Shown piece after piece: positions 45,186 through 55,557 of a stretch of DNA of 64,000 nt. The stretch comes from Streptomyces albidoflavus. GTDB taxonomy: Bacteria > Actinomycetota > Actinomycetes > Streptomycetales > Streptomycetaceae. The stretch's first letter is position 1; the number at the start of each line of letters is the position of its first letter. The notes under the pieces were generated by a model. It was not told where the DNA came from and ran no database searches. It saw only the letters and a program-made list of their open reading frames with translations. Position numbers and translations under genes: made by a program. The stretch spans positions 1-64,000 of the forward strand of contig NZ_JOII01000008.1 of NCBI RefSeq assembly GCF_000719955.1. The letters are read 5' to 3'.

Positions 45186-46634
45186 TCAGACGGCCTCGGG
45201 GGCCGGGAAGGTCGGGTACTCGACCCCGGAGACGTGCTGGACGACCCGGATGACCTGGCAGGAGTAGCCGAACTCGTTGTCGTACCAGAGGTAGAGGATG
45301 GCGTTGTCGCCGTCGACCTTGGTGGCGCCGGCGTCGACGATCGAGGCGTGGCGCGAGCCGATGAAGTCGCTGGAGACCGCGTCGGGGGCGGTGATGAAGT
45401 CGATCTGGCGCTTCAGCGGCGAGGTGAGCGAGACCTCGCGCAGGTGGTCGAGGACCTCCTCGCGGGTGGTCTCGCGGCCCAGCCGCAGGCTGAGGATGGC
45501 GATCGAGACGTCCGGCACGGGGACGCGGATCGAGCTGCCGGTGATCGGCGCCTTCAGCTCGGGCAGCGCCTTGGCGACGGCGGAGGCGGCGCCGGTCTCG
45601 GTGATGACCATGTTGAGCGGCGCGGAGCGGCCACGCCGGTCGGAGGCGTGGTAGTTGTCCAGCAGGTTCTGGTCGTTGGTGAACGAGTGGACGGTCTCCA
45701 CGTGGCCGCGCAGGACGCCGTACTCGTCCGCCATCGCCTTCAGCGGCGGGACGATCGCGTTGGTGGTGCAGGAGGCGCAGGAGAGGATCTGCTCGTCCGG
45801 CTTGACGTCCTCGTGGTTGACGCCGTGCACGATGTTCGGGACGTCGCCCTTGCCCGGAGCGGTCAGCACGACCTTGGCGATGCCGGGGCGCAGGTGGTTC
45901 GAGAGCCCCTCGCGGTCGCGCCAGCGGCCGGTGTTGTCGATGAGGATGGCGTCCTTGATGCCGTACTCCGTGTAGTCGGCCTGGGCCGGGTCGTCGGAGT
46001 AGATCACCTGGATCTCGTGGCCGTTGGCGATGATCTTGTCGTTCGCCTCGTCCACCGTGATGGTGCCCTGGAACTGGCCGTGGATGGAGTCGCGGCGCAG
46101 CAGCGAGGCGCGCTTGACGATGTCCTGGCCCTTGCCCCGGCGCACCACGATGGCGCGCAGCCGCAGGCCGTTGCCGGAGCCGGCCTTCTCGATGAGCAGG
46201 CGGGCGACGAGGCGGCCGATCCGGCCGAAGCCGTAGAGGACGACGTCGCGCGGCTGGCGGCGGTCGATCTTCCGGTCGCCGGTGGCGCCGGACACGGCGT
46301 CGGCGGTGAACTCGGCGACGGAGAGACCGCGGTCGTCGGTCTTGTACGTCGCGGCGAGCATGCCGATGTCGATCTGCGACGGTCCCAGGTCGAGCGTGGT
46401 CAGCGCCTGGAGGAACGGCATCGTCTCGGTGACCGAGAGCTCGGCGCCCGCGATCTGCCGCGCGAACCGGTGCGTCTTCAGGATGCTGACCACCGACTTG
46501 TTCACCAAGGAGCGGCTGTGGAGGAGGACGGTGACGTCCCGCTCACGCTGCAGCTTCCCGATGATCGGGATCATCGACTCCGCGATCTCCTCGCGGTTCT
46601 TCCAGTTGGTGAACGAGTCCTCGTTGACAGTCAC
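45186..46634 (-). CDS. gap: Glyceraldehyde-3-phosphate dehydrogenase, long form
   Basis: 482 residues, about 140 longer at the N-terminus than ordinary GAPDH. The catalytic core begins at DVVLYGFGRIGRLVARLL (near 130). The active-site Cys is in SCASCTTN (near 294), with His in the later HASIVDAGATK region to be confirmed by alignment. The closing WYDNEFGYSCQVI is canonical. The N-terminal extension is soluble and repeats family features of long actinobacterial GAPDH proteins. The GTG at 46634 starts MTVNEDSF. It catalyses the NAD(P)-dependent oxidation of glyceraldehyde 3-phosphate, or the reverse. Confidence 0.92.
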   Translation of the reverse strand: MTVNEDSFTNWKNREEIAESMIPIIGKLQRERDVTVLLHSRSLVNKSVVSILKTHRFARQIAGAELSVTETMPFLQALTTLDLGPSQIDIGMLAATYKTDDRGLSVAEFTADAVSGATGDRKIDRRQPRDVVLYGFGRIGRLVARLLIEKAGSGNGLRLRAIVVRRGKGQDIVKRASLLRRDSIHGQFQGTITVDEANDKIIANGHEIQVIYSDDPAQADYTEYGIKDAILIDNTGRWRDREGLSNHLRPGIAKVVLTAPGKGDVPNIVHGVNHEDVKPDEQILSCASCTTNAIVPPLKAMADEYGVLRGHVETVHSFTNDQNLLDNYHASDRRGRSAPLNMVITETGAASAVAKALPELKAPITGSSIRVPVPDVSIAILSLRLGRETTREEVLDHLREVSLTSPLKRQIDFITAPDAVSSDFIGSRHASIVDAGATKVDGDNAILYLWYDNEFGYSCQVIRVVQHVSGVEYPTFPAPEAV

Positions 46635-46759
46635 AGGTTTATCTTTCGAGCTAGGCGGTGCTCATATGCTAACCCGACCGCTCTTTCGATCTTGCGGCGG
46701 TCTCCCGGACGGGGTCCGGGGGTGACTGTTTCCTCCCGCTGTGCACCTTTCAGGTGCCC

Positions 46760-46792
46760 GGCGGGGTGGCCGGAGACACCGGCCACCCCGCC
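46760..46792 (-). terminator. Terminator of the aminopeptidase gene
   Basis: 14-bp perfect arms GGCGGGGTGGCCGG and CCGGCCACCCCGCC with loop AGACA, 30 bp past the aminopeptidase stop. The rest of the gap to 46635 is the GAPDH promoter region, with an AT-richer TTAGCATATGAG stretch on the minus strand near 46660. Confidence 0.85.
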
Positions 46793-46822
46793 AGGGACGG
46801 CACCGGGCCGCTCAGGAGAGCG

Positions 46823-48253
<1,431 letters not shown>

Positions 48254-48754
48254 TCAGCTTGCGTCCTCCGCCACGCCGTGCAGGCGGGCGTGGAGCGCCC
48301 TGACCTGCGCGGTCAGCTCAGGTGCGGGGCCTGCCACGGTGACGCCGGGGGCCACGGCCGCCACGGGCAGGGGTGCGACCGGGGACGCCGGGACGCCCCA
48401 CTCCGTGAGCCAGCCGGTGAGCTGCTCCGAGGAGGCCGCGTACACGATCCGGCCCAGCCCCACCCAGGCGTGGGCCGCCGCGCACATCGGGCAGTGCTCG
48501 CCGGAGGTGTAGACGGTGGCGGCGGCCCGTTCGGCCACCGTCAGGTTCTCCGCCGCCCAGCGGGCGAGCGCGAACTCCGGATGCCGGGTCGAGTCCCCGG
48601 AGGCCACCCGGTTGCGGTCCTCGGCGCGTACCGTTCCGTCCCCGTCCACCAGGACCGACCCGAAGGGCTCGTCGCCCGCGTCGAGCGCCTCCGCGGCCAG
48701 TTCCACACAGCGGCGCAGACACCGCAGCTCCGCCTCCCCGGTCACGTCGCTCAT
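48254..48754 (-). CDS. Nucleoside/guanine deaminase (cytidine-deaminase fold)
   Basis: 166 residues. Zinc-site motifs are RHPEFALA (His and catalytic Glu near 57-59) and SGEHCPMCAAAH (two Cys near 89-92). GEPFGSVLV matches the guanine deaminase/TadA-like group (here DEPFGSVLVDGDG). GAGGAG lies before the ATG at 48754. It is monocistronic and divergent from the WGR gene. The lack of a basic RNA-binding surface and a length near 160 favour guanine or a free base over tRNA, but TadA-like activity is not excluded. Confidence 0.85.
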   Translation of the reverse strand: MSDVTGEAELRCLRRCVELAAEALDAGDEPFGSVLVDGDGTVRAEDRNRVASGDSTRHPEFALARWAAENLTVAERAAATVYTSGEHCPMCAAAHAWVGLGRIVYAASSEQLTGWLTEWGVPASPVAPLPVAAVAPGVTVAGPAPELTAQVRALHARLHGVAEDAS

Positions 48755-48923
48755 CGTGGCTCCTCTCCTCGTCCGTGCTCCGTATCCGTCCTGCCCGGCA
48801 GGGTACGTCCGGCCGGGAGCGGCGGCAGGGCGGGCGTGACGGTTGTCAGTGCCGCCTCCTACGGTTCGGTCAGTGGGACTCGCCGGAGCGGCCGGCGGGC
48901 CCACCCCTGGGGAGGGGTCTGCC

Positions 48924-50375
48924 ATGCCCGCCGGAGCCACGGTGACGACGACGTATCTGGAGCTGTCGCAGGACGACGGCTCGGCCCACAAGTTCTACGA
49001 GGTGACCGTCGCCGACTGCGTGGTGACGGTCCGGTACGGGCGGATCGGGGCCACCGGGCAGACCCAGACGACCACCTTCCCCACCCGGGAGAAGGCGGTG
49101 GCCGCCGCCGCGAAGAAGGTCGCGGAGAAGTCCCGCAAGGGGTACGCGCCCGCCGTCCCCGGGCAGCGCGCCCCGCGTGCGGTGACGCGGCGCCAGGTCT
49201 CCTCCGCCCCCTCCACGGCGCGCGCCGTCGCCCCCGTGCTGTGGCGGTTCCGCACCGGCTCCGCCGCCTTCGGCATCCACGTGGACGAGGACCGCTGCTG
49301 GGTGGGCAACCAGGCGGGCGACGTCTACACCCTGGACCACGAGGGCGCCGTCCTCGCCCGCTTCGGCCTGCCGGACGGCGTCAAGTGCCTGGTCGCGGAC
49401 GACTTCTGGATCTACGCGGGGTGCGACGACGGCAAGGTCTACGACCTCTCCGCCAAACTCCCCTTCGCCGCCTACGACATCGCCGCCGACGTCGACATCT
49501 TCTGGCTCGACATCCACGAGGGCGTGCTGAACGTCTCGGACCGCTCCGGCGGCCTCACCGTCATCGACCACGAGGACGAGCACCAGTGGGCCCGCCGCAG
49601 CCAGGGCGAGCACGCCTGGATGATCCGCGCCGACGACCGCGCGGTCTACCACGGCCACAGCGGCGGCGTCACCGCCTACCGCCCCGACGGCGGCGGCCAG
49701 TTCTGGCACACTCCGACCAGGGGCGGCGTCCTCTTCGGCTGGCAGGAGGACGACGCGGTCTACGCGGGCACCGCCCACCGCGTGGTGCAGCGGCTGTCGA
49801 AGGGCGCCGGAGCGGTGGAGGCCACCTTCGTCTGCGACGGCGCGGTCTACTCCTGCGCCACCTCGCCCGGCGGCCGCTTCGTCTTCGCCGCCGACGCGGC
49901 CTCCTCCGTCTACTGCTTCGACCGCGACGGCACCCGGCTGTGGAAGCTCGGCACGGGCGGCGGCTCGGCCCTGTCCATGCAGTACCGCGACGAGCGGCTC
50001 TACCTGGTCACCACCGACGGCTCGCTGGTCTGCGTCGACGCGAGCGAGGCCGCGGTCACCGCCGCCCAGCAGGGCTCGGTGCCGGTCGCCCGGGACGTGA
50101 AGCTCGCCGCCGCGCTGCCCGCCCGCGCCCCGGCCACGGCGGCCGGCGCGCTCGCCGCCGTCGGCCAGGTCCCCGCCGGGTCCGTCGTGGTCGAGTGCGT
50201 CCAGGACGGCGGCCGCCTCCGCGTCCAGGTGACGACCGACGGGTACGACCCCTCGTGGAACGTCCAGTTCCCCCGCGCGATACGCGAGCCCGGCGCCCGG
50301 TACGTGGTCGACGCCGTGCACGCGGCGTCCGGCGGCTTCTACCGCGTCCGCGGGGACATCCGCCGCCTGCTCTGA
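48924..50375 (+). CDS. WGR-domain protein with beta-propeller
   Basis: 483 residues. Residues about 10-80 form a WGR domain (KFYEVTVADCVVTVRYGRIGATGQT), with Tyr in place of the name-giving Trp. A Lys/Arg-rich linker (AAKKVAEKSRKG) leads to repeated beta-propeller blades from about 120 to 400 (for example WVGNQAGDVYTLDHEG, YAGCDDGKVYDLS, YCFDRDGTRLWKL). A small C-terminal domain follows. No signal peptide, so cytosolic. WGR domains bind DNA ends or act as protein platforms in PARP and MolR proteins; its role here is unknown. GGGGAGGGG precedes the ATG. Confidence 0.85.
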   Translation: MPAGATVTTTYLELSQDDGSAHKFYEVTVADCVVTVRYGRIGATGQTQTTTFPTREKAVAAAAKKVAEKSRKGYAPAVPGQRAPRAVTRRQVSSAPSTARAVAPVLWRFRTGSAAFGIHVDEDRCWVGNQAGDVYTLDHEGAVLARFGLPDGVKCLVADDFWIYAGCDDGKVYDLSAKLPFAAYDIAADVDIFWLDIHEGVLNVSDRSGGLTVIDHEDEHQWARRSQGEHAWMIRADDRAVYHGHSGGVTAYRPDGGGQFWHTPTRGGVLFGWQEDDAVYAGTAHRVVQRLSKGAGAVEATFVCDGAVYSCATSPGGRFVFAADAASSVYCFDRDGTRLWKLGTGGGSALSMQYRDERLYLVTTDGSLVCVDASEAAVTAAQQGSVPVARDVKLAAALPARAPATAAGALAAVGQVPAGSVVVECVQDGGRLRVQVTTDGYDPSWNVQFPRAIREPGARYVVDAVHAASGGFYRVRGDIRRLL

Positions 50376-50542
50376 CCGTCCGGCGGGCCTTGCCTCCCGT
50401 GACGGCCGGTCAGTCCTGGGACGTGAGGGGGCTGGTGCGTGAAGGATCTGTGAGCGACCATGATCGTGCCCGGGCGACCGGGCGCGCCGAGTGGTCGCCC
50501 CGGGGCGGGCGGCCCGCTGAACCGCCTGATGGGAGACGGAAG

Positions 50543-51328
50543 ATGACGCCGCCGGTCGAACAGGAGCTGAACAACGGAGTGCCGCACTCCGCACGGATCT
50601 GGAACTACTGGCTGGGCGGCAAGGACAACTACGAGGCCGACCGCGAGCTGGGGCAGCGGATGGCGGAGATGTTCCCGCAGATCGTCGACATCGCCCGCGC
50701 CTCCCGCCAGTTCCAGGCCCGCGCGGTGCGCCATCTCGCCGGGGAGGCGGGCATCCGCCAGTTCCTCGACCTCGGCACCGGCCTGCCCACCGCCGAGGCC
50801 ACCCACGAGGTGGCCCAGGCCGCCGCCCCCGCCTCCCGCGTCGTCTACGTCGACCACGACCCGATCGTCCTCGCCCACGCCCGCGCCCTGCTGACCAGCG
50901 GCCCCGAGGGCGCCACGGACTACGTCCACGCCGACCTCACCGACGCGCCGACCGTGCTCCGCGAGGCGGCCCGCACCCTGGACCTGACCCAGCCGGTCGC
51001 GGTCCTCCTGATGTCGACCCTCGGCCACGTCGCCGACGACGCCCAGGCGGCCGCCCTGGTCCGCTCCTACCTCGACGCCCTGCCCTCCGGCAGCCACCTG
51101 GTCCTCTGCGACACCATCGAGACCCCCCTGACCAAGGCCGGTTCGGACGAGTACGCGGACGGCGGCGCCGTCCCCTACGTCTCCCGCCCCCAGGAGGTCG
51201 TCGCCTCCTTCGCCGACGGCCTCGAACTCCTCTCCCCGGGCTTCGGCTCCATCACCCTCTGGCGCCCCGAGACGCCCCCGACCGGTGACCCCGTCGAACA
51301 GTGGGGCTTCGTAGGCGTCAAGCCGTAG
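50543..51328 (+). CDS. DUF574-type SAM-dependent methyltransferase
   Basis: 261 residues. The N-terminus VPHSARIWNYWLGGKDNYEADRE is the hallmark of the actinobacterial SAM_Methyltransf_19 (DUF574) family. Motif I is FLDLGTGLPT, then VVYVDHDPIVLAHA. The family is expanded in Streptomyces and its substrates are mostly unknown. It starts 167 bp after the WGR gene with GGGAG upstream of the ATG. Confidence 0.92.
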   Translation: MTPPVEQELNNGVPHSARIWNYWLGGKDNYEADRELGQRMAEMFPQIVDIARASRQFQARAVRHLAGEAGIRQFLDLGTGLPTAEATHEVAQAAAPASRVVYVDHDPIVLAHARALLTSGPEGATDYVHADLTDAPTVLREAARTLDLTQPVAVLLMSTLGHVADDAQAAALVRSYLDALPSGSHLVLCDTIETPLTKAGSDEYADGGAVPYVSRPQEVVASFADGLELLSPGFGSITLWRPETPPTGDPVEQWGFVGVKP

Positions 51329-51337
51329 GACCCACGA

Positions 51338-51397
51338 CGCCGGCCGGGCGGGCGTACGAGGCAGGCATCAGCGAACTTCAGCCCGGCCGGCGTTTGA
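51338..51397. repeat. Intergenic inverted repeat (GCCCGGCCGGCG type)
   Basis: CGCCGGCCGGGC (51338-51349) and GCCCGGCCGGCG (51379-51390) are inverted, and the second continues as TTTGAGG. The GGCCGGCGTTTGAGG element is a common extragenic repeat of Streptomyces chromosomes and may end transcription of the methyltransferase gene. The remaining 51398-51639 holds no gene; a run of nine to ten C lies near 51445. Confidence 0.7.
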
Positions 51398-51639
51398 GGC
51401 CACCCCACCGCAGCCCGTCCCGGCGGGCGGCCAAGCCTCACGGCCCGCCCCCCCCCGGGGCCGCCCCGGGCGCCCGGCGCGATCGGGTCCCCTTGCCCGA
51501 CGCGCCGCACGGGCGCCCCATCTCGGCCCGCCCAGCCCGGCATGCTCGGACCGGCACCCCGCCCGGCGCGGCCCGGCCCCGTCCCGCCGGGACCGCCCGC
51601 AGCCGCCACGGCCCACCGCCCGGAGGACGCGAGCACCCC

Positions 51640-53571
51640 ATGACCCACACCGCCCCGCCCGGCCCCGGCCCCGAGCCCACCTCCGGGCCCAGCCCCGAGG
51701 ACCCCACCCCCTGTCCCGAGGGCGCCCCGCCACCCCACGCCTACCTCCCGATCGGCGAGCACGGCATCATCGGCGATCTCCGCACCGCCGCACTGGTCGG
51801 CACCGACGGGCGGATCGACTGGTTCTGCGCCCCCCGGTTCGACTCACCGAGCCTCTTCGGCGGGCTGCTCGACGCGGAGAAGGGCGGCGGCTGGCGCATC
51901 GACCCGCTCTGCGGCGTCGCCTCCCGCCAGCAGTTCTACTTCCCCGACACCAACATCCTCGTCACCCGGATGCTCACCGAGGACGGCATCGTCGAGGTCC
52001 AGGACTTCATGCCGGTGCTCCGCCCCCGCGACCCCCACCACCAGCAGCGCCTGGTCCGCCGCGTCGTCGCCGTCCGTGGACGGATGCGGATGCGCTCCCT
52101 GGTCGCGCCGCGCATGGACTACGGCCGCGCCCCGCACCGGCTGACCCTCGACGGGGACCTCGCCGAGTTCACCGGCGAGCACCTGGTGGTCAGCGTCCGC
52201 TCCGGCCTTCCGTGGCGGCCGGCCGGGCCCGAAGGCCGCGACGCCGAGACCGCGTTCGCCCTGAACGAGGGCGAGTCGGCCCTCTTCGTCCTCCAGACCC
52301 GGGACCCGGGCGAGGAGCGCCCCCGCGAGGAGATCACCCCGGAACGCGCCGAGGAACTCTTCCGCGCCACCGTCACCTTCTGGCGGAACTGGCTCGCCCA
52401 CTCCACCTACACCGGCCGCTGGCGCGAGATGGTCCACCGCTCCGCCCTCACCCTCAAACTCCTCACCCACGAACCCACCGGCGCCCTCGTCGCCGCCCCC
52501 ACCCTCGGCCTCCCCGAGGAACTGGGCGGGGTCCGCAACTGGGACTACCGGTACGTCTGGATCCGCGACGCCGCCTTCTCCCTCTACGCCCTGCTGCGCC
52601 TGGGCTTCACCGACGAGGCCGAGGCGTTCTTCGACTGGCTCGCCCGCTCCGTCCGCCGCTGCGAGGACGGCCCGGACGGCCCGCTGCGCGTCCTCTACTC
52701 CATCGACGGCCGCTCCGACCTGGCCGAGGAGGAGCTGCCCCACCTGGAGGGCTACCGGGGCGCCTCCCCCGTACGCGTCGGCAACCGCGCCTCCGGCCAG
52801 CTCCAGCTCGACGTCTACGGCGAACTCTTCGACGCCGCCTACCTGTTCAACAAGTACGGAGAGGGCATCTCCTGGGAGACCTGGTCGGACCTGGTCGAGG
52901 TGCTCGACTGGCTGCTCGACCACTGGGACAGCGCCGACGAGTCGATCTGGGAGGCCCGCTCGGGACCGCACCGGCACACCTACTCGCGGGTGATGTGCTG
53001 GGTGGCGGTGGAGCGCATGGTGCGCATCGCGAGGCAGCGCGGCCTCCCCGCCGACCTGGTCCGCTGGACCTCCGTACGCGACGCCATCTTCCGGCAGGTC
53101 ATGGCCGAGGGCTGGAACGAGCGGCTGGGCAGCTTCGTACAGCGCCTCGCCGACGGGGAGGACGAGCAGCCCCCGGAGATCCTGGACGCCGCCCTGCTCC
53201 TGATGCCGATGGTCAAGTTCCTCTCCCCGCGCGACGAGCGGTTCCGCTCCACCCTCCGTGCGATCAGCGAGGGCCTGGTCGCCGACTCCCTGGTCTTCCG
53301 GTACGACGCCTCCGTCGCCGGGGACGGCCTGGACGGCACCGAGGGCACCTTCTCCCTCTGCTCCTTCTGGTGGGTGGAGGCGCTGACCCGCACGGGCCGG
53401 ACCGAGGACGCCCGGCTCGCCCTGGAGAAGACCTTCACCTTCGCCAACCACCTCGGCCAGTACGCGGAACAGGTCGGCGTCACCGGCGAACAACTCGGCA
53501 ACTTCCCCCAGGCCCTCACCCACCTCGCCCTCATCAGCGCCGCCGTCAACCTCGACCGCGCGATGGGCTGA
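51640..53571 (+). CDS. GH15-family glycoside hydrolase (trehalase/glucoamylase-like)
   Basis: 643 residues. A disordered Pro-rich N-tail (1-35) is followed by a beta-sandwich domain starting YLPIGEHGIIGDLRTAALVGTDGRIDWFCAPRFDSPS. The (alpha/alpha)6 barrel follows, with RNWDYRYVWIRDAAFSLYAL (near 300). Further along are WEARSGPHRHTYSRVMCWVAVERM (near 435) and a late TEGTFSLCSFWWVEAL stretch with the second acidic residue. No signal peptide, so cytosolic. This build matches actinobacterial GH15 trehalases; a glucan-directed activity is the alternative. The ATG at 51640 has GGAGG only 16 bases upstream. Confidence 0.88.
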   Translation: MTHTAPPGPGPEPTSGPSPEDPTPCPEGAPPPHAYLPIGEHGIIGDLRTAALVGTDGRIDWFCAPRFDSPSLFGGLLDAEKGGGWRIDPLCGVASRQQFYFPDTNILVTRMLTEDGIVEVQDFMPVLRPRDPHHQQRLVRRVVAVRGRMRMRSLVAPRMDYGRAPHRLTLDGDLAEFTGEHLVVSVRSGLPWRPAGPEGRDAETAFALNEGESALFVLQTRDPGEERPREEITPERAEELFRATVTFWRNWLAHSTYTGRWREMVHRSALTLKLLTHEPTGALVAAPTLGLPEELGGVRNWDYRYVWIRDAAFSLYALLRLGFTDEAEAFFDWLARSVRRCEDGPDGPLRVLYSIDGRSDLAEEELPHLEGYRGASPVRVGNRASGQLQLDVYGELFDAAYLFNKYGEGISWETWSDLVEVLDWLLDHWDSADESIWEARSGPHRHTYSRVMCWVAVERMVRIARQRGLPADLVRWTSVRDAIFRQVMAEGWNERLGSFVQRLADGEDEQPPEILDAALLLMPMVKFLSPRDERFRSTLRAISEGLVADSLVFRYDASVAGDGLDGTEGTFSLCSFWWVEALTRTGRTEDARLALEKTFTFANHLGQYAEQVGVTGEQLGNFPQALTHLALISAAVNLDRAMG

Positions 53572-53692
53572 GCGGGCGCGCCCGGGGCGAACGCCTCGCC
53601 CGGCGTGCGCGTCGCCCCGCAGCTCAACGCCTCCGGCGCTGCGGCCGGTTTCGTCCACGCCGCACCCTGACCCCCTGCGCTACCTTGCCGCC

Positions 53693-54562
53693 ATGACCAC
53701 ACTCGGCGCCGTCTTCCGTCCGCAACTGCCGCCCGAGCGCCTGCGTTCCGTGGCCCGTGCCGCCGACGCGGCGGGGCTTGAGGAACTCTGGCTCTGGGAG
53801 GACTGCTTCCTCTCCAGCGGCGTCGCCTCCACCTCGGCCGCCCTCGCCTGGACCGACCGACTCCGGGTGGGCGCGGGACTGCTGCCCGTACCGCTGCGGA
53901 ACGTTGCCCTCACCGCGATGGAGGCCGCCACCCTGCACCGCATGTTCCCCGGCCGGGCGATGCTCGCCGTCGGCCACGGCGTCCAGCCGTGGATGGGGCA
54001 GACCGGGGCACGTGTCGAGTCCCCCATGACCCTGCTGCGCGAGTACCTGCACGCGCTGCGCGCCCTGCTGGGCGGCGAGCGCCTCACCGTGGACGGCCGG
54101 TACGTCCGGCTGGACGACGTCGCCCTCGACTGGCCGCCCACCGCCCCGGCCCCGGTGCACGCGGGCGGCCTCGGCCCCCGCACCCTGCGGCTGACCGGGG
54201 AGGCCGCCGACGGCACCGTCCTCGACGCCTCCGTACCGGCCGACGGGGTGCGCCGCGCCTGCGCGCTGGTGGCCGAGGGGCGAGCGGCGGCCGGCCGGAG
54301 CGGGCCGCACCCGGTCACCGTCTACCTCCATGTCGCGACCGGCCCCGGCGCGCGGGAGCGGCTGCGCGCGGAGAAGGAGCGGACGGGGAACACGGCCCCC
54401 GGGCTCGGCGTCACCGGTGACGCCCGCGCCGTGGCCGACGCCGTCGTGGAACTGGCCGAGGCCGGAGCCACCGCCGTGATCCTCCAGCCGACCTCCGACG
54501 AGCCCGACCCGGAGGGATTCGTCCGGTTCGCGGCCGAGCGGGTCCGCCCGCTCGTCCCCTGA
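53693..54562 (+). CDS. LLM-class flavin/F420-dependent oxidoreductase
   Basis: 289 residues, luciferase-like TIM barrel. Visible features are the N-terminal GAVFRPQLPPERL, LEELWLWEDCF, VGAGLLPVPLRNVALTAMEAATLHRMFPGR and AVGHGVQPWM, then GLGPRTLRLTGEAADG. F420 is the usual cofactor for this group in actinomycetes. It is monocistronic. Substrate unknown. Confidence 0.85.
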   Translation: MTTLGAVFRPQLPPERLRSVARAADAAGLEELWLWEDCFLSSGVASTSAALAWTDRLRVGAGLLPVPLRNVALTAMEAATLHRMFPGRAMLAVGHGVQPWMGQTGARVESPMTLLREYLHALRALLGGERLTVDGRYVRLDDVALDWPPTAPAPVHAGGLGPRTLRLTGEAADGTVLDASVPADGVRRACALVAEGRAAAGRSGPHPVTVYLHVATGPGARERLRAEKERTGNTAPGLGVTGDARAVADAVVELAEAGATAVILQPTSDEPDPEGFVRFAAERVRPLVP

Positions 54563-54683
54563 CCGCCGCCCGTTCCGGGCCGATAGCGTGCGAGCGGGGG
54601 CAATTCGCCCCCCTCCCCGTCCGATCGCCCGGGCCACCAGGCACACTTCTTCTGTAGCAGTCTCACCACCAAGGGGATCACGC

Positions 54684-55268
54684 ATGATCACGTTGCAGAA
54701 GGAAGACGGCCCGGCCGATCTGGACGGGGTGACCCACCTGTCCATCGGCGTCTCCTGGGACGCCACCGTGGGGGCCAGCGGCGGCATCCTGGGCAAGATC
54801 CGGCAGAAGGCCGGAACGGACCTCGACCTGATCGCCATCGCCATGCAGAACGGCGAGCCCGTCCGCCTCGCGGGCCTGGACTCCCTGGACCCGCTGGGCA
54901 ACGGCTCGCTGGTGCACAGCGGTGACAACCAGACCGGCCACGGCGACGGCGACGACGAGACGGTGACCGTGGAGTTCTCCCGGGTGCCGCAGAACATCAA
55001 CGCCATCGTCTTCGTCGCGGCGGCCTACAAGAAGCGCAGCTCGTTCCAGAACGCCCGGAACATCAGCTTCAAGGTCTACGACGCGACCGGCGGCAGCTCC
55101 ACCCAGGTCGCCGACATCTGGCCGAGCCTGCTCACCGACGACAACGGCTGCGCCGTGGCGAAGGCGATGCGCGTCGGGTCCGGCTGGAAGCTCCAGGTGA
55201 TCAACGAGACCGGGAAGATCAAGCAGGGCGACGAGCGCGCCCTGATGCGCTTCGCCGTCAGCAAGTGA
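54684..55268 (+). CDS. terD: TerD-family calcium-binding stress protein
   Basis: 194 residues. TerD landmarks are the early ITLQKEDG and LSIGVSWD, the acidic DLDLIAIAM, SLVHSGDNQTGHGDGDDE (calcium-binding Asp cluster near 85-98) and INAIVFVAAAYKKRSSFQNARN. AAGGGG is placed before the ATG at 54684. TerD proteins respond to tellurite, envelope and phage stress and affect differentiation in Streptomyces. It is separated from the downstream CHAT gene by a terminator. Confidence 0.93.
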   Translation: MITLQKEDGPADLDGVTHLSIGVSWDATVGASGGILGKIRQKAGTDLDLIAIAMQNGEPVRLAGLDSLDPLGNGSLVHSGDNQTGHGDGDDETVTVEFSRVPQNINAIVFVAAAYKKRSSFQNARNISFKVYDATGGSSTQVADIWPSLLTDDNGCAVAKAMRVGSGWKLQVINETGKIKQGDERALMRFAVSK

Positions 55269-55391
55269 CCCGCCACCCCGGCCCGCCGCCGTCGTACCTG
55301 GTGGGCGTCCCCGTTCCGGCCCGAGCCGGAGCAGTGACGCGGGTATTGGGCTGCTGACGCGACGGAGGCCAGGCCGGGGAACGGGACACAG

Positions 55392-55431
55392 GGCCCGGTC
55401 CGCGCACCGACACCGGTGCGGGGGCCGGGCC
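55392..55431 (+). terminator. Terminator after terD
   Basis: GGCCCGG pairs with CCGGGCC around an inner stem built from CGCACCG and CGGTGCG with loop ACAC, followed by CTTCGCGTTA. It lies 124 bp past the terD stop. Confidence 0.7.
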
Positions 55432-55486
55432 TTCGCGTTACCCGCACACCCCGCCCGCACCGGGACTAATCTGGCTCACCGGCCGC

Positions 55487-55557
55487 AGGGGGGCGCATGA
55501 CGGAGGAGACGCCGGGGGAGGGGGGCGCATGACGGAGGAGACGCCGGGGGAGGGGGG
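55487..55557 (+). repeat. 32-bp tandem duplication over the CHAT gene start
   Basis: Two exact 32-bp copies (55487-55518, 55519-55550) and seven bases of a third. Each copy carries a G-rich ribosome-site-like run, CGCATG and the first codons. The first ATG (55497) opens an 11-codon frame, MTEETPGEGGA, ending in a TGA that overlaps the second ATG (55529) as ATGA. The second ATG starts the long protein with nearly the same N-terminus. Confidence 0.9.

Noticed and set aside
51441..51460. C-run near 51445 as a sign of frameshift in a gene
   Set aside because: It lies in the spacer before the GH15 start and no coding sequence crosses it.
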